Positions 21,076 to 31,512 of a stretch of 64,000 nucleotides of DNA are shown one piece after another (the stretch's first letter is position 1; every line of letters begins with the position of its first letter). Made by a program: the position numbers and the translations under genes. The DNA is from Otatea glauca (Eukaryota > Streptophyta > Magnoliopsida > Poales > Poaceae): NCBI GenBank assembly GCA_036346275.1, contig CM070711.1, positions 63,527,078-63,591,077 on the forward strand, in the 5' to 3' direction. The notes beneath the pieces were generated by a model, which was given only the letters and a program-made list of their open reading frames with translations, was not told the origin of the DNA and ran no database searches.

Positions 21076-23634
21076 ATGTCGGAGAAATTGTATTTCCAAA
21101 TATTTTATGGAGATGGGGAGATAGCACAGGGGGCGGATGGGGTGGATTTATCGTCATTTTCAAGAGTCGTACGGGGCATATGTAGACCGAGTGATAGGAC
21201 ATACAGGGGTTTGTTGGAGTGGATGTCTTGGATGTTCGGTTGGATGCCTGCATCGTTCGGCCATCGTCGAGCAGAGAGTAAGCTATGCGCAAGACTGTTT
21301 TTACGAAGGGTTGATTCCTATTAACTCGACATCAACATGGAGGAGTTATGTTGGTTTTGCCGTAGAGCGGGGTTGGCCGCTCATGTTGTTGGTACAGTGC
21401 TACTCGGTAGCTCTATCGGTGTCGCAAGTTCGTGATGTCGGGTGACATTACGGGAGGGACGCCAAATGTAGAAGGATGCGAAGAGGAAGGTGGCGAGGAG
21501 CCCGGAGACGAGGAGCACGAGACTGGCAGTGGCGAAGGGATCGGGGGGGGCAGAGGAGACAGTGGTGGAGGAGCGAGGGGGGGTGGAGGACATAGTTCAC
21601 CTGATGGAAGAGGAGGACCGTGCGGATGAGGAAGTCCCTGAGGGTGAACACTCCGACGAGGAGGACAATGCTGCTGAGGTGCCTATCCCTGGTGCGTGGA
21701 CCGATTACAATTTCGAAGACCTAACAATGAATGAAGGGAACATTGATGCATGGGAGTATCGTGAGAACGAGGTGACGGAGGGGGCCATATATAAAGACAA
21801 GGAGACTCTGATGGATGCGGTGAAGTACTGGGCAATGTCTCTCCGACGGCAATTGCAGTAGTGAAGTCCAAAGAAAAGGAGTACGACATGAAGTGCGAGT
21901 TGATTCTGCCCATGGCGGATGCATGCATAAAAGGGAAGTGGAAGGATCATCGAAATGCTCCATAGTGATGGAGCATAATCTATGAATCGAAGAAGCGAGC
22001 GGGGACACCGCAACTGTCATGTCCACTTGGGTGGCAAATGTGTTTATGGTCGATCATGGACAATCCAGCACTGCAGCCTCGATCTATTATCATAGCCGTG
22101 GAGGAGAGGTTTCAGACAAGATTAGCTACGGAAAGACATGGAGAGCGAAAAGGACACTGAAATACAGCCGACGCGTCGAGGCTTCCTACAAGAATATTTC
22201 CCACTTGCTCGTGGCAATAGCACGAGGAACCCCACATCCGTCGACCTTGCGGAGTTTCCGCGGGTGGTGTGTGCGCGGTAAGTGGGTCTTGCAGCGGCAT
22301 TCTTCGCCTCGGCGCATGCATAAATGCGTTTCAAGACTGCCGCCTTGGCCATTTGCATGGACGGCACATTCTCACGGGATGTACAAGGGCCGATTCTAAT
22401 CAAGGATCACGGTGGACGCCAACAACCAGTTATACCGGTTGCATTGGCCTTCGTGGAGGGGAAAACACGGATAGTCGTATCGTTCATTGAAAGAGTGAAG
22501 CTAGCAGTTGTTCTGGACAGGCCCGATGTTTGTGTCATTCATGACCGACATGCAGGGCTGCTAAGGGCGATCGTGGATATGCAACAAGGGTCCGCCGTGG
22601 GAGCAAAGAAGTGGCGGACCAAGAGCAGTGGTGCATGAGGCTCATGGGTGCCAATTTTTTTTGTCAGTTCAGGAACGAGGAGCTTATGAACATGTTCAAG
22701 CGGCTGTGCAAACAGAACCAACGGAGGAAGTTCGACGCGCTTTGGAGGACGTTGGATGAACTAACGAAGAAGCAATCAATGAATCCAAGATATACAACTA
22801 GTTCATCAAGGAACCCGATGGTGTACCATGAGCAATGAGAGGACCCCACAGCCTTGTGTGCGCTCCCGACAAACGCCCCAAACATTCGGCGTAAGCCGGG
22901 GACCAGCATAAAGAGTTTCACCGACTGGATACGACACGAGCCTTTAGAGAAATGGTCCCTCTGCATGACGAGGGCAGCTCGCGTTATGGAATCATGACAA
23001 CGAACCTGGCGGAGATTTACAACTGGGTAATGAAAGGCACCAGATGCCTTCCATTGGTGGGTATAGTTGAAGGTGTCAAACTAGGGACACAGAGATATTT
23101 CATTGAGCAATACAAGAACTCCGCAGCATTTTTGTCGGACAATCGACTGTCATACTCAACGGTTGTATCTACGTACATGTCCAAGAAAATAAGAAAGACA
23201 CAGACACATCGAGTGACACCGGAGAGTGGCGTGGAACGGAGATACCTTGTGCACTGCGGGGACCAAGGTCGCAGAGGTGCCCACCGGGAGAGGACTTCTC
23301 ATCTGTGCATACTCCGAGCAACTGAGTGCGAGTGCTCCTGACAAAAACCATGCCTGCTGCACTTGCCGTGCTCGCACGTCATTGCCGTAGCCGCCGAGAT
23401 GTATCAATCATGTCGTCCGTACATCTCCTCCTACTACTACAAGCAAAGTGTTCTCAACACGTGGCATCACGAGGTGTACGGATACCGAGTGGATGGATCG
23501 TTCACAACAGCCCCCCTCCGGACCATCGATGGGTACCGGACATCCGAATGTTGAGGCTGAAGGTCGGGCATCGAAGGACACGGCGCATTCGGAACGATAT
23601 GGACGAGTTCGAGGCGCGTCGCAACCACGGATAA
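21076..23634 (+). pseudogene. MULE transposase (MURA-like), frameshifted
   Basis: The start is MSEKLYFQIFYGDGE, a typical N-terminal beta domain, then an acidic stretch (EEDNAAEVPIPGAWTDYNFE, 21640-21720). The MuDR DNA-binding region follows (KYWAMSL, ISYGKTWRAKR at 22120). The DDE core has CMDGTF (first Asp, about 22360) and VIHDRHAGL (second Asp, about 22540). QWCMRLMGANFFCQF, FKRLCKQNQRRKFDALW and GIMTTNLAEIYNWVMKGTRC are classic MULE blocks. A SWIM zinc finger ends it (PCSHVIAVAAE, 23364). At least five frame changes and stops are present. The enzyme would cut the TIRs and insert the element. Confidence 0.92.
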
Positions 23635-23792
23635 TGTAATTTTCGATTTTGTTCCCATCATTTAATTTACGATGTACCAGTGAACTGTTGTTCTAATCAT
23701 GTAATTTTCGATATACCAGTTAGTTGTTATTCGCATCATGTAATTTTTCGATGTACAAGTTAATTGCTATGAGGATAATGTAATTTTTAACG
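23632..23792 (+). repeat. 40 bp tandem repeat after transposase gene
   Basis: About four copies at a 40 bp period (23661, 23701, 23740, 23780) each contain GTAATTTTCGATGTACCAGT or close variants. It lies immediately after the transposase stop and is likely in the 3' untranslated region. No function was inferred. Confidence 0.8.
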
Positions 23793-23973
23793 TTGTGTGC
23801 TTCATCGAACATGTCTTCATCTTTAGTATGTTTGTAACATGAGATTCTTTTAGCTTTCTGGAATTCCGTTGTATTGTTTGTTGAATATAGTACATTTCGT
23901 TATTTTGCATTTCATTTTGTGTGCACATTTAATTACTGACAAATTTATTGTATTTGCTTTGTAACAGGCGACG
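23793..23973 (+). other. Spacer between transposase and PMD genes
   Basis: AT-rich sequence with no ORF. It ends TTTGTAACAGGCGACG, so the PMD start codon may follow an intron acceptor. The PMD gene could thus have an untranslated first exon or be spliced onto the transposase transcript. No TATA box or palindrome is seen here, unlike before the other two genes. Confidence 0.4.
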
Positions 23974-26475
23974 ATGGCGCGACCTTGTCCTGAGCTGCTC
24001 GACGCGACTGTGGATGCGACCCACCGGTCTAGGTACTCCGCAGAGCGTAACCGAGAGCTAGGGACACTCGCCTCGGTGCCTAACAAGTCGCCGCATTGAC
24101 CCACGCTGGTTCCACGGTAAGTCGCCAACGCTTGCACTCTTTACGCACATGTACTTACCGTGAATGCAATTTAACGACGCAATGCACTACATGCAAAGTT
24201 GCAGCGGCGGCTTACTTCCTCTCAGAGGATGGTGGATCGTGTGATCGCCCCATTAGAGGGCGTGCGAGTCCCACGGCTCGCACGACCGTCCTCGCCGGCC
24301 GCACTCATGGACCGGTGGAGACCGGAGACGCACACGCTCCACCTTCCGCGCGAGAGATGGCTCGACGCCGCAGACGGTCCTACCTCCTAGGCCTCCCCGT
24401 GGGTCCGGCGCCAGCCGCACGATGCCTCGGTCACGTGGCACGCGGAGTTGTCCACGCAGTTCGCCGAGGTGCAGCGGCACCCCGGCAGCTCTACCACCCC
24501 TCAGTCGGGTGAGCGTCTGGACCGGCAAAGCGCGTATACTTCACCACGGTGAGTACCTCTTTCTTTGCGAATTAACAAAGAAGCGCTAAGTTGCTGATAA
24601 TATTTGTACCAAACGCTGCAGGCTGAGCTGCTCCACCCGCACGCACAGGAGGGGGACGTGACCCGCCATCTGGAGGCATACCTCCTATTGTTGTTCGGTT
24701 GGGTGATGTTCCCGTCCTCCCACGGGAACACGGTGGACCGGCACCTGATCGAGTATGCCCAGCACATCGCCGACACCCCGGTGGATGAGGTAACACAATC
24801 AGTTCAAATCTCCTCTCAACGGAGCACGTCTAACTTCCCCATTGTAAACAGATGATGCAGTGGTCGTGGGCCTCAGCTGTGCTTGCGGCAACGTACAGAT
24901 GTCTATGCGACGCCGTCTCTCGGGCGGACCAGGACGCGACGATGTCGGGTTGCGTCCTACTCCTTCAGTTGTGGTCCTAGGAGCACTTCTCCGTCGACAG
25001 GCCTGCTGTTGACACCGCACCGTACCCCCAGGACTTTTACGGAGACGGCCCGGTGGACTGGCCCACCATGGGCCACTAGTGGGTCCGACGACAGGTATGC
25101 TCCCTCGTATCTTTTTCCCCACTTACGCACTTCCATAACCTCCGCCATTTCTTATTTCCTCGCAGCGGACGTACGCGCACCGACAGGTTAAGAGGTCCTA
25201 CCTCGAGTTCGTTCGGAAGTTCGATCGCCTCCACGACGAGGACGTGCGGTGGACGCCATACAGCACGTACGACGTCCACGCCCGAGTACCTTACGGGGTC
25301 TCCGTGCTTTGCACGCGAGATGAGCCGTTCTGGCTCACCCGTAAGGTTCTCGTCTTCGACCTGTGTGTCGAGGAGTACTCCCCGCACCGAGTGTTGCGGC
25401 AGTTCAGCCTGTTCCAGACCTTTCCCTTGCCGCCTCATCACGTTGTCGTATGTGGCGCTCACAGGTACTTCTCCTAATCCTAGTACTCCGCATCTCTGCA
25501 GAATGAATGTCCTGTTCCAGTCCTTTCCCTTACCGCCTCATCACGTTGTCGCACGTGGCGCTCACAGGTACTTCTCCTGATCCTAGTACTCCTCATCTCT
25601 GCAGAATGAATGTGGTGTGTACTTCCTTTTTTGCATTGCAGGATGAGTCGGATGGGTGCTGCAGCGGGCACTCAATTTGCGCACCGTATGCAGCCATGGG
25701 CGGTGCAGTGAGACGACGCACTCGACGACAGGGTCACCGAGACTCGACCGTACGACCCTGACATGTACGATGAGTACATGGAGTGGTTCGCGCCGCGCAC
25801 TCGCCTCAGGGTGGGGTACACACCAGCACCGTACCCTTCACAGATGTCCCAGAGGGACAGCTCCGCGGTAAGTGTCACAATCGAAGCTACATGGGCATGT
25901 TTTTTTCATGTAAATTACCTAATACCAATTCGGCGTTACATGCAGGCACATCTCATTGGGGAGGTGGACGTGGAGGCTTCGTCCATGCTGGCGCGCGTTC
26001 GGGCGGGCATACAGCTGAGCACCGCTGAGATCGAGGCATCTTACAAGCGGATCGTCGATAGGGCGAGGCGGTTGGCTCGCCTTATCACCTGCTAAGGGCG
26101 CGGAGACGTCGGCGGACGCTGCAGTGGGGACAGTGGGCTGAGGAGGCTCCTTCCTCGTCTCGCCCTACACCGGCGGTTCCTCGTTACGCTCCCACGCAGC
26201 AGCAGTGGGCACGAGCAATGAGGAGGCTCCTCGCCGCCTCGCGCCCAACAGATCCTGTGGTGGTTTCGACGACCGCGGACGCCGAGTTCGACCGAGGAGT
26301 ACTGTCGACCGACTACCTCGCCCCTCTCAAGACTCGAGCGCCGCCCGGAGACACGCCCGGGTCGCCGCCACACCACTCTACCCCTGCGCCGCAGGGCCGA
26401 CCACGGAGGGACGTCCGTTCGCCGTCGCCACTCACATACCCCACGAGCCAGATCAGGAGGCGTGGCCGTGATTGA
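23974..26475 (+). pseudogene. Plant mobile domain (PMD) protein gene, 7 exons
   Basis: Exons by splice sites: 23974-24116, 24205-24512, 24622-24789, 24852-25094, 25166-25464, 25642-25867 and 25946 to 26095 or 26475. PMD landmarks in order are ALMDRWRPETHTLHLPRE, YLLGLPVGP, LEAYLLLLFGWVMFP, SAVLAATYRCLCDAVSR, LLLQLWS, DVRWTPYSTYD, FDLCVEEYSPHRVLRQF and YDEYMEWFAPRTRLRV. A Pro-rich tail follows. Exon 4 holds two TAG stops (24978 and 25077) at positions where the family has Trp and a sense codon, and exons 1, 2 and 6 need small frame repairs. PMD proteins occur in plant transposons and as the domesticated MAIN/MAIL1 nuclear factors; their role in a transposon is unknown. Confidence 0.85.
25408..25616 (+). 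repeat. 103 bp tandem duplication including exon 5 splice donor
   Basis: The block running through CCTCATCACGTTGTCG, GGCGCTCACAGGTACTTC and CATCTCTGCAGAATGAATGT occurs twice, offset 103 bp (ACAGGTACTT at 25461 and 25564). It duplicates the end of PMD exon 5 with its donor site, giving two alternative donors and a possible extra exon. Confidence 0.85.
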
Positions 26476-26660
26476 CTAGTTGTATGGACGTATTTTTGTA
26501 ATGCCTTCACGTTCAGCAGCATATTGTATAACTGTCTGAGTTAGTAACATGAGTGTCTTATCACTTTAAATTGTGGAAATCCATATATGTTTTATTAATT
26601 GTGCTGTCATCGCTTTGCCTTTGTCACACGACGTGACAACACACCAACGCCTCCGTGCAC

Positions 26661-26752
26661 CTATCGCCCTAGATAGGGGCGGTCGCCTCTAATTGGGGCG
26701 ATCGTCCAAATATGGGGCGATCGCCCATATCCCGGCGATATCGCCTTTATAA
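26661..26752 (+). promoter_or_regulatory. Internal palindrome cluster and TATA box before GRF gene
   Basis: Several GGGGCGATCG and GGGCGGTCGCC units are packed into 26667-26735, including ATATGGGGCGATCGCCCATAT. CCTTTATAAC (TATA box) follows at about 26741, then a GA-rich leader. The layout copies that at the left end (20147-20285), so the third gene appears to have its own TIR-like promoter. Confidence 0.6.
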
Positions 26753-26840
26753 CATTCGCTCTCGCCATGGGTCTCGTAAGAAAGAATATAAGAGAGGAGG
26801 GAAGGAGGGAGAGAAAAAATAAGTACAGGGCCAATCGAAA

Positions 26841-27455
26841 ATGCCGAGGCATGCAAGTGGAAGGGAAAAGGGGAAAGCAAAGGAAGAAGGAGGTGCATGC
26901 CCGCGCAATTTAGCATACCAAGATCTCTTCCTACCTCGTGGGGCTGTAGCACCAATGTGTACGTGCGGAGATCATTGCAGGCTTGTCCGCTCTTGGAAAA
27001 TTCCAACTTAGAAGAGGAGGTATTGGAAGTGCCGCAACTACGCTTTCGATTCGCCAGAGAAGAGCCTGAAGGATCGCCATATGGTAACAATCGTACGGGT
27101 TATATAATATTTGTGAATGAAACTTTGCTAATTTACGTTTAATGCAGTCACCTCCGCCACTATGTGAATTTGAGCAATGGTTTGATACGGAGATCAACCC
27201 GAAGACCAAAGGCTCCTTGATCAAGCCAACCGGCAGGAGGAGTTCACGCGGCAGCTTCAAGAGCAGCGCGATGCCGCACGCGAGGAGGCACGTAGGAAGG
27301 AAGCGGAGGAGGAGGCCGAGAGAGGGCGCGGCGTGCCAGAGAAGCCCCACCGAAGGCATGGGCGAAAGGGAAGTGGCCTCGAAGCACTCAGTAGACGTGT
27401 AGTGCTAACTTTTATTTTGCTTGTTCGTGGTACTCCTCTCAGTTTTAAGCCGTAA
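26841..27455 (+). pseudogene. GRF-type zinc-finger protein gene, 2 exons
   Basis: Exon 1 (26841-27083) starts MPRHASGREKGKAKEEGG and contains CTCGDHCRLVRSWKIPT, then RRYWKCRNYAFDSPEK. Exon 2 from 27148 starts SPPPLCEFEQWFDTEINP. Cys spacing C-x-C...C...C-x-F-x-x-W matches the GRF zinc finger (PF06839), split by a phase-0 intron with GTAACA and TGCAG borders. A charged coiled-coil-like tail (EEARRKEAEEEAERG) follows. A TAG at 27009 interrupts the finger, and the frame shifts near 27210, so as read it is broken. GRF fingers bind single-stranded nucleic acid in other proteins; the role here is unknown. Confidence 0.75.
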
Positions 27456-28159
27456 TAAAGAGTGTAGCCTACATTATTTTTTTTAGGATTTTTCGAGCCA
27501 TGGTTTGTACAGTTTGTTCACAATGCACTAAATGGTCTTTAAGTTAAATTGATTTATACAATTTAAATTTGCACAACACATAGTACTTTTCACAACATAA
27601 TGCAAATCCTTATATATTAATTAATATTTTAAAATTTATCTTATTCTCGTTGGACCTTCCTAGTAATGCGACTGCCCCTAATCGCCTGTTGGTCAGTACC
27701 GACGACATTTAATGGTAGTTCTCGATATTTTAATAGCCCTAATATACCATACGTGTGGCATCAGTGCGCGGCGCACGTCGGATGTAGTCGGGCACGACGG
27801 TAGCGTGTGCGTGACTGACGAGATAAATGCTCGCTTTTGACTTCCTGTGAAAGATACGACTTCGAGTCACTTACATATGAAATATGTCAGTAAATAAATA
27901 CTAACAGGTATGAACAATTTAAAGATTAGTGCTTCCAACTTATGGTATATTTTGGCTAATACATATAAAATATTATAACCAATTCTTTAAAGATATAAAA
28001 TATTAAAGTATATCAGTACTACGAGCATTTTCGTTATTTTTGTCCTATCGATTATTCTCGGAAAAGAAATTAGGAATTAAAATTAAAAAAAATCAATCAA
28101 TCGTCTCATAATAGGGCGATTTCTTCTTACCGTGAAATGGTCGTTAGATTCGGCACTAA
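27456..28159 (+). other. Non-coding AT-rich right arm of MULE
   Basis: No ORF, tandem repeat or conserved domain is seen. Near its end (28109-28121) a partial ATAGGGCGATTTC unit repeats the palindrome half-site found in the TIR. Confidence 0.6.
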
Positions 28160-28269
28160 TCGCCCGTATATAGGGCGATCGCCCCATATACGGGCGACCG
28201 GCGCTTAGTTTTGCAATTTCTAAAACCTAACACCTAGTTTTGAAAAAAATATTAAAGAGAAAAAAATTC
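28160..28269 (-). repeat. Right terminal inverted repeat of MULE with palindrome
   Basis: Reverse complement of the left TIR. A 38 bp palindrome at 28160-28197 forms its inner edge (TCGCCCGTATATAGGG and CCCCATATACGGGCGA arms). The outer end reads AAAAAAATTC, then the target duplication. Confidence 0.9.
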
Positions 28270-28279
28270 CTGATAACTC

Positions 28280-29620
28280 ATAGCAGAAGATTCCTGAGTT
28301 ACTTGTGTCGTAGTATCTGCAGCAGAAGTACTGGTTTCAGGCGGCCTGGTTTTTGCTACTTTGCGCTTGAGGTTCAGGTTGTTGTTGATCTTCAGCAAGA
28401 CCCAAAACCACCAGGGTAGACCTGCCATAAAAGCACAAGCTCTGACCAGATCCAGCACCACCTTGGAAGAGTTGATCGCATGTTTGGCTGGTTGGCATGC
28501 TCAACAAGGGGTGCCTTCAGTACATGATTCTTGTTCAAGACATGTAGCCTGTAGGCCTGCTTCTCAGATTGCATCAATCAGTATTTGCCCAACCCAGGAT
28601 ACTTATTAGCCCCTTTTGCCATCCAAACTGAACATTACTCAGATCCCAGGACAGACACAGATATAGGCAATAAACAACAATGTTTCAGTTTAGAATATGT
28701 TTGAATAAAAACATGTGAATAAACAGGTCTGAATAACCACGCTCATTATTAGTGCAACATAAAGAAAGAGAAATTTTACAGTGGACTACATAGGTAGTAA
28801 GTAGTGGTAGTAGAAATCAAATCTAATCATCCATTCTCAAGGGTATTTTAGATTTTTTATATCCATTCATCAGGGGTATTTTAGATTTTTCCTAATTCGT
28901 TTACAGTTTTGGATTCACCGAATACCTGTTGATCTTCAACGACTTCTTATCCATTCATCCGATATTCATCAGGATCACAGGACGTGTTTTACTATAGAGG
29001 ACATATAGTATGACGGAATTTTTTACCTTTTTACCCCTCTTTCAATTTTACTACCAATGCTACAGGTGGTAGTATAACTAGATCTAAATTGATCTCAATC
29101 ATTAGATTCAAAGGAATGGACGGCTTATATTGATTTTAATCTACTGTAAAAGAGCTCTAAAGAAAAGCATCACATGCTGTTTTGCAGCGACTAATGGAAG
29201 AATACTACATAAAAGCGTAAATTCAAACCAAAAGATAACAGTGGCACTGGTGAAAGCAGTAAAGTGGTCCGAGGAATCAGGATTCAAGATACTCACAATC
29301 ACAAACAGAAGATTTAGAGGGGCCCTGCAAAATGTCCCATTCTACCTCTGCCCATTCCACTTCTCAACCTGATTCCCGGACGACAGACGAGGCGGCCCTG
29401 GTCAGGTTGCCGGATGGCAGACGGGGTAGTGCGCGCCGACGCCCTGGACTCAGGCGGCGCCGACGTCCCCCCAATTCCCTGAACCCTCACAAGCAGGAGC
29501 AGCTGCGGATGCGGCCTATGCTATGCACCTGTGCCTGTGCTGGACTTAGGGTTGGTAGGCTTGGGCCTGCTGGGCCTGACCGCTGAGGCCGCATTATCCC
29601 TGGGCTGATCGACTGGCTTT
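28280..29620. other. Internal DNA of hAT element right of the MULE
   Basis: No transposase or other conserved domain on either strand. The stretch 28330-28600 has balanced composition and could be a captured gene fragment, but I cannot match it to a family. A duplicated GGGTATTTTAGATTTTT phrase occurs at 28840 and 28875. Confidence 0.4.
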
Positions 29621-29899
29621 ACCGAGTCTACCAGCCGCTCGCGAGCCGGCTCGGGCTCGGCTCGAAATTTGAGCGAGCTGGAAAGGAGGCTTGGCTCGTC
29701 GTGTGTACATGCCGAGCCTAAGTCGAGCAGGCTCGAGCCAAATTCGCCGAACGGGCTCGCGAGCCTCCAGCTATTCTTCCAAGCCTAGTTATGGCTTTGA
29801 AATAGGCCGCTATCCTACATCAAGTATTTATCCATTCTTTGTCACTGAAAAAGAACCATGTTTAGAATATGATTCTATTTGATATTGGGACATCTCAAG

Positions 29900-31305
29900 C
29901 ATGGATCCAAATTTCCTTTTCGGTTTAAATTTTGCTCCCCTCCGAAATCCGAAATTTCGGCGAAATCTCGTTATTTCAGATGAAATCCGGACGAAATTCA
30001 AAAAACAAAATTAAAATCTGGAATTTTTTGAACCGAAATTTCGGCAAATTTCAACTGGACAAAAAATGGTACAAACAATGTCAATTTTTAAAAAAAAATT
30101 GTGGAGGTTCCTGACACATCAGTGATGTTCTCATCAAAATTTCAGATGATTATCAAGTCTGGGGAATGTTTAAAAATTCGAACATTGCTACTATCCTGAT
30201 AAAACACTGACCGGCAAGTTTGAACCGAATGAAAAATGGTTCAAACCACGTTAGAAATTTTTTTGAATGGATATTATGCATCACTAATATTCTCATAAAA
30301 TTTTCAGATGATAATAAATATTCATGAATGTTTAAAAATTCAAACAGTTCTACTGTCTTGTTAAAAACCTTACACGTAAACTTGAACAAAATGAAAAATG
30401 GTTCAAACCACGTTAGAAAATTTTGAAAATTTCTGCGGATTGTCATGATGTAACAATAATGTTTATATAAAATATTTAGATAATTATCATGCTTAAATAA
30501 GTTTTAAAAATTCTGATAGTGCTATGTCCTGGTAAAACCCTGATGATCAATATATAGATTTGCTTTAGTAATCAAAAAAGGTTTAGAATTTTTCAACATT
30601 TTATAGAAGGGTGATAAGGAAATTCTTAAGATGTCATAAAAATTTTGAATCACGATCACACTCAAATGAATTTATAAAATTCTTACAATGCACTGTACCA
30701 TTTATATTATTTCTCTTTTTGATTTTTGAAATATAACAAATGAAGTTCAATGCTTACATAGATTTGATTGACCAAAAAAAGTTTATTTTTTAAAAAATAT
30801 ATATATATAATGGTACTGAGGTAATTATTAAGCTCTCATAAAAATTTTGGACCATGATCACACTCGATAAAATTTATAAAATTATGACAAGGTTATTGTC
30901 CTAATTATGTTCATTCCGTTTTTGATTTTTTTAAAGATAACAAATGAAGTTCAATTATTTTGAAACTTTTTCTGTATGATCATACACTAAATATATTACC
31001 ATAAAATTTTTAGATCATTATAAATCATGTACAATTTTATAAAAATCTAAAAGTGTTTCTGCCAAAATTTTAAAATGTATCAAAAAAATCAGTTTTTCAA
31101 CAAATTTTCATAGAAGATGACTTTCTTAAGGGTTATTGGACCAAATACGGCCATAAAAGTTTAAAACCAGTCAAAAATCATGAAATTTCTATCGGTTTTG
31201 GCAATTTCAAGTTTTTCCAAAAAAAATTATCCAGCCGATAATTTGGATTTCATGGTATACTGAAATCCAAAATTTCGCCTAATTTCGCTGAAATTTGTAT
31301 ATCTG
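29900..31305. mobile_element. AT-rich hAT-like element with internal repeats
   Basis: The likely 8 bp duplication ATCTCAAG lies at 29892-29899 and 31306-31313. The ends are imperfect inverted repeats (CATGGATCCAAATTTC against CAGATATACAAATTTC), and sub-terminal regions are rich in CGAAATTTCGGC-type motifs. Inside, ATGAAAAATGGTTCAAACC recurs about 162 bp apart (30230 and 30392), with a third weaker copy near 30060. A second family, CATAAAAATTTTG.A..ATGATCACACTC, recurs at 30635 and 30838. No protein is encoded. Confidence 0.6.
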
Positions 31306-31512
31306 ATCTCAAGTATTTATCCATTCTTTTCCATTCCATGGAAAGGAACCATGTTTAGAACATGATTGTAATATTGCGTTTTAAAAAGAAGTCTTTTCAA
31401 TTAAAATTGGGATGGTATATAATATTCAATTGACTACTCCGTATTTGCATGTGGCTTTTGACCCAAATTTTAGGATTACGATATTATTGTAGTCAATCTC
31501 TAAGATGATGAT

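Larger units (their letters stand above)
20064..28269 (+). mobile_element. Mutator-like element (MULE) carrying transposase, PMD and GRF genes
   Basis: Terminal inverted repeats of about 120 bp (20064-20184 and 28160-28269) start GAATTTTTTTC and share TTCAAAACTAGG and a 38 bp palindrome. A 10 bp duplication, CTGATAACTC, flanks it (20054-20063 and 28270-28279); MULEs usually make 8-11 bp. Inside are three same-strand genes: a MURA-type transposase (21076-23634), a plant mobile domain gene (23974-26475) and a GRF zinc-finger gene (26841-27455). The element lies within a hAT element. Several frameshifts and stops suggest it is now inactive or poorly sequenced. Confidence 0.92.
19860..29787. mobile_element. 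hAT-like non-autonomous element, split by a MULE
   Basis: Ends TAGGGGTGGAA (left) and TTCCAAGCCTA (right, inverted) are flanked by a perfect 8 bp duplication, GTTATGGC (19852-19859 and 29788-29795). Sub-terminal regions are full of GGCTCGAGCC-like and GAGCCGAGC-like repeats at both ends (19870-20010 and 29630-29765). This is typical of hAT elements. Without the nested 8.2 kb MULE it is about 1.7 kb and carries no transposase. Confidence 0.85.

Noticed and set aside
26661..28269. GRF gene plus right arm as a separate small MULE nested in the larger one
   Set aside because: The palindrome cluster at 26661 lacks the outer TIR sequence (GAATTTTTTTC...TTCAAAACTAGG), and no target duplication is seen there, so it is treated as an internal promoter.
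29630..29765. Arg-rich ORF fragments at the right end of the hAT element
   Set aside because: They are produced by GGCTCG sub-terminal repeats and do not represent protein-coding sequence.
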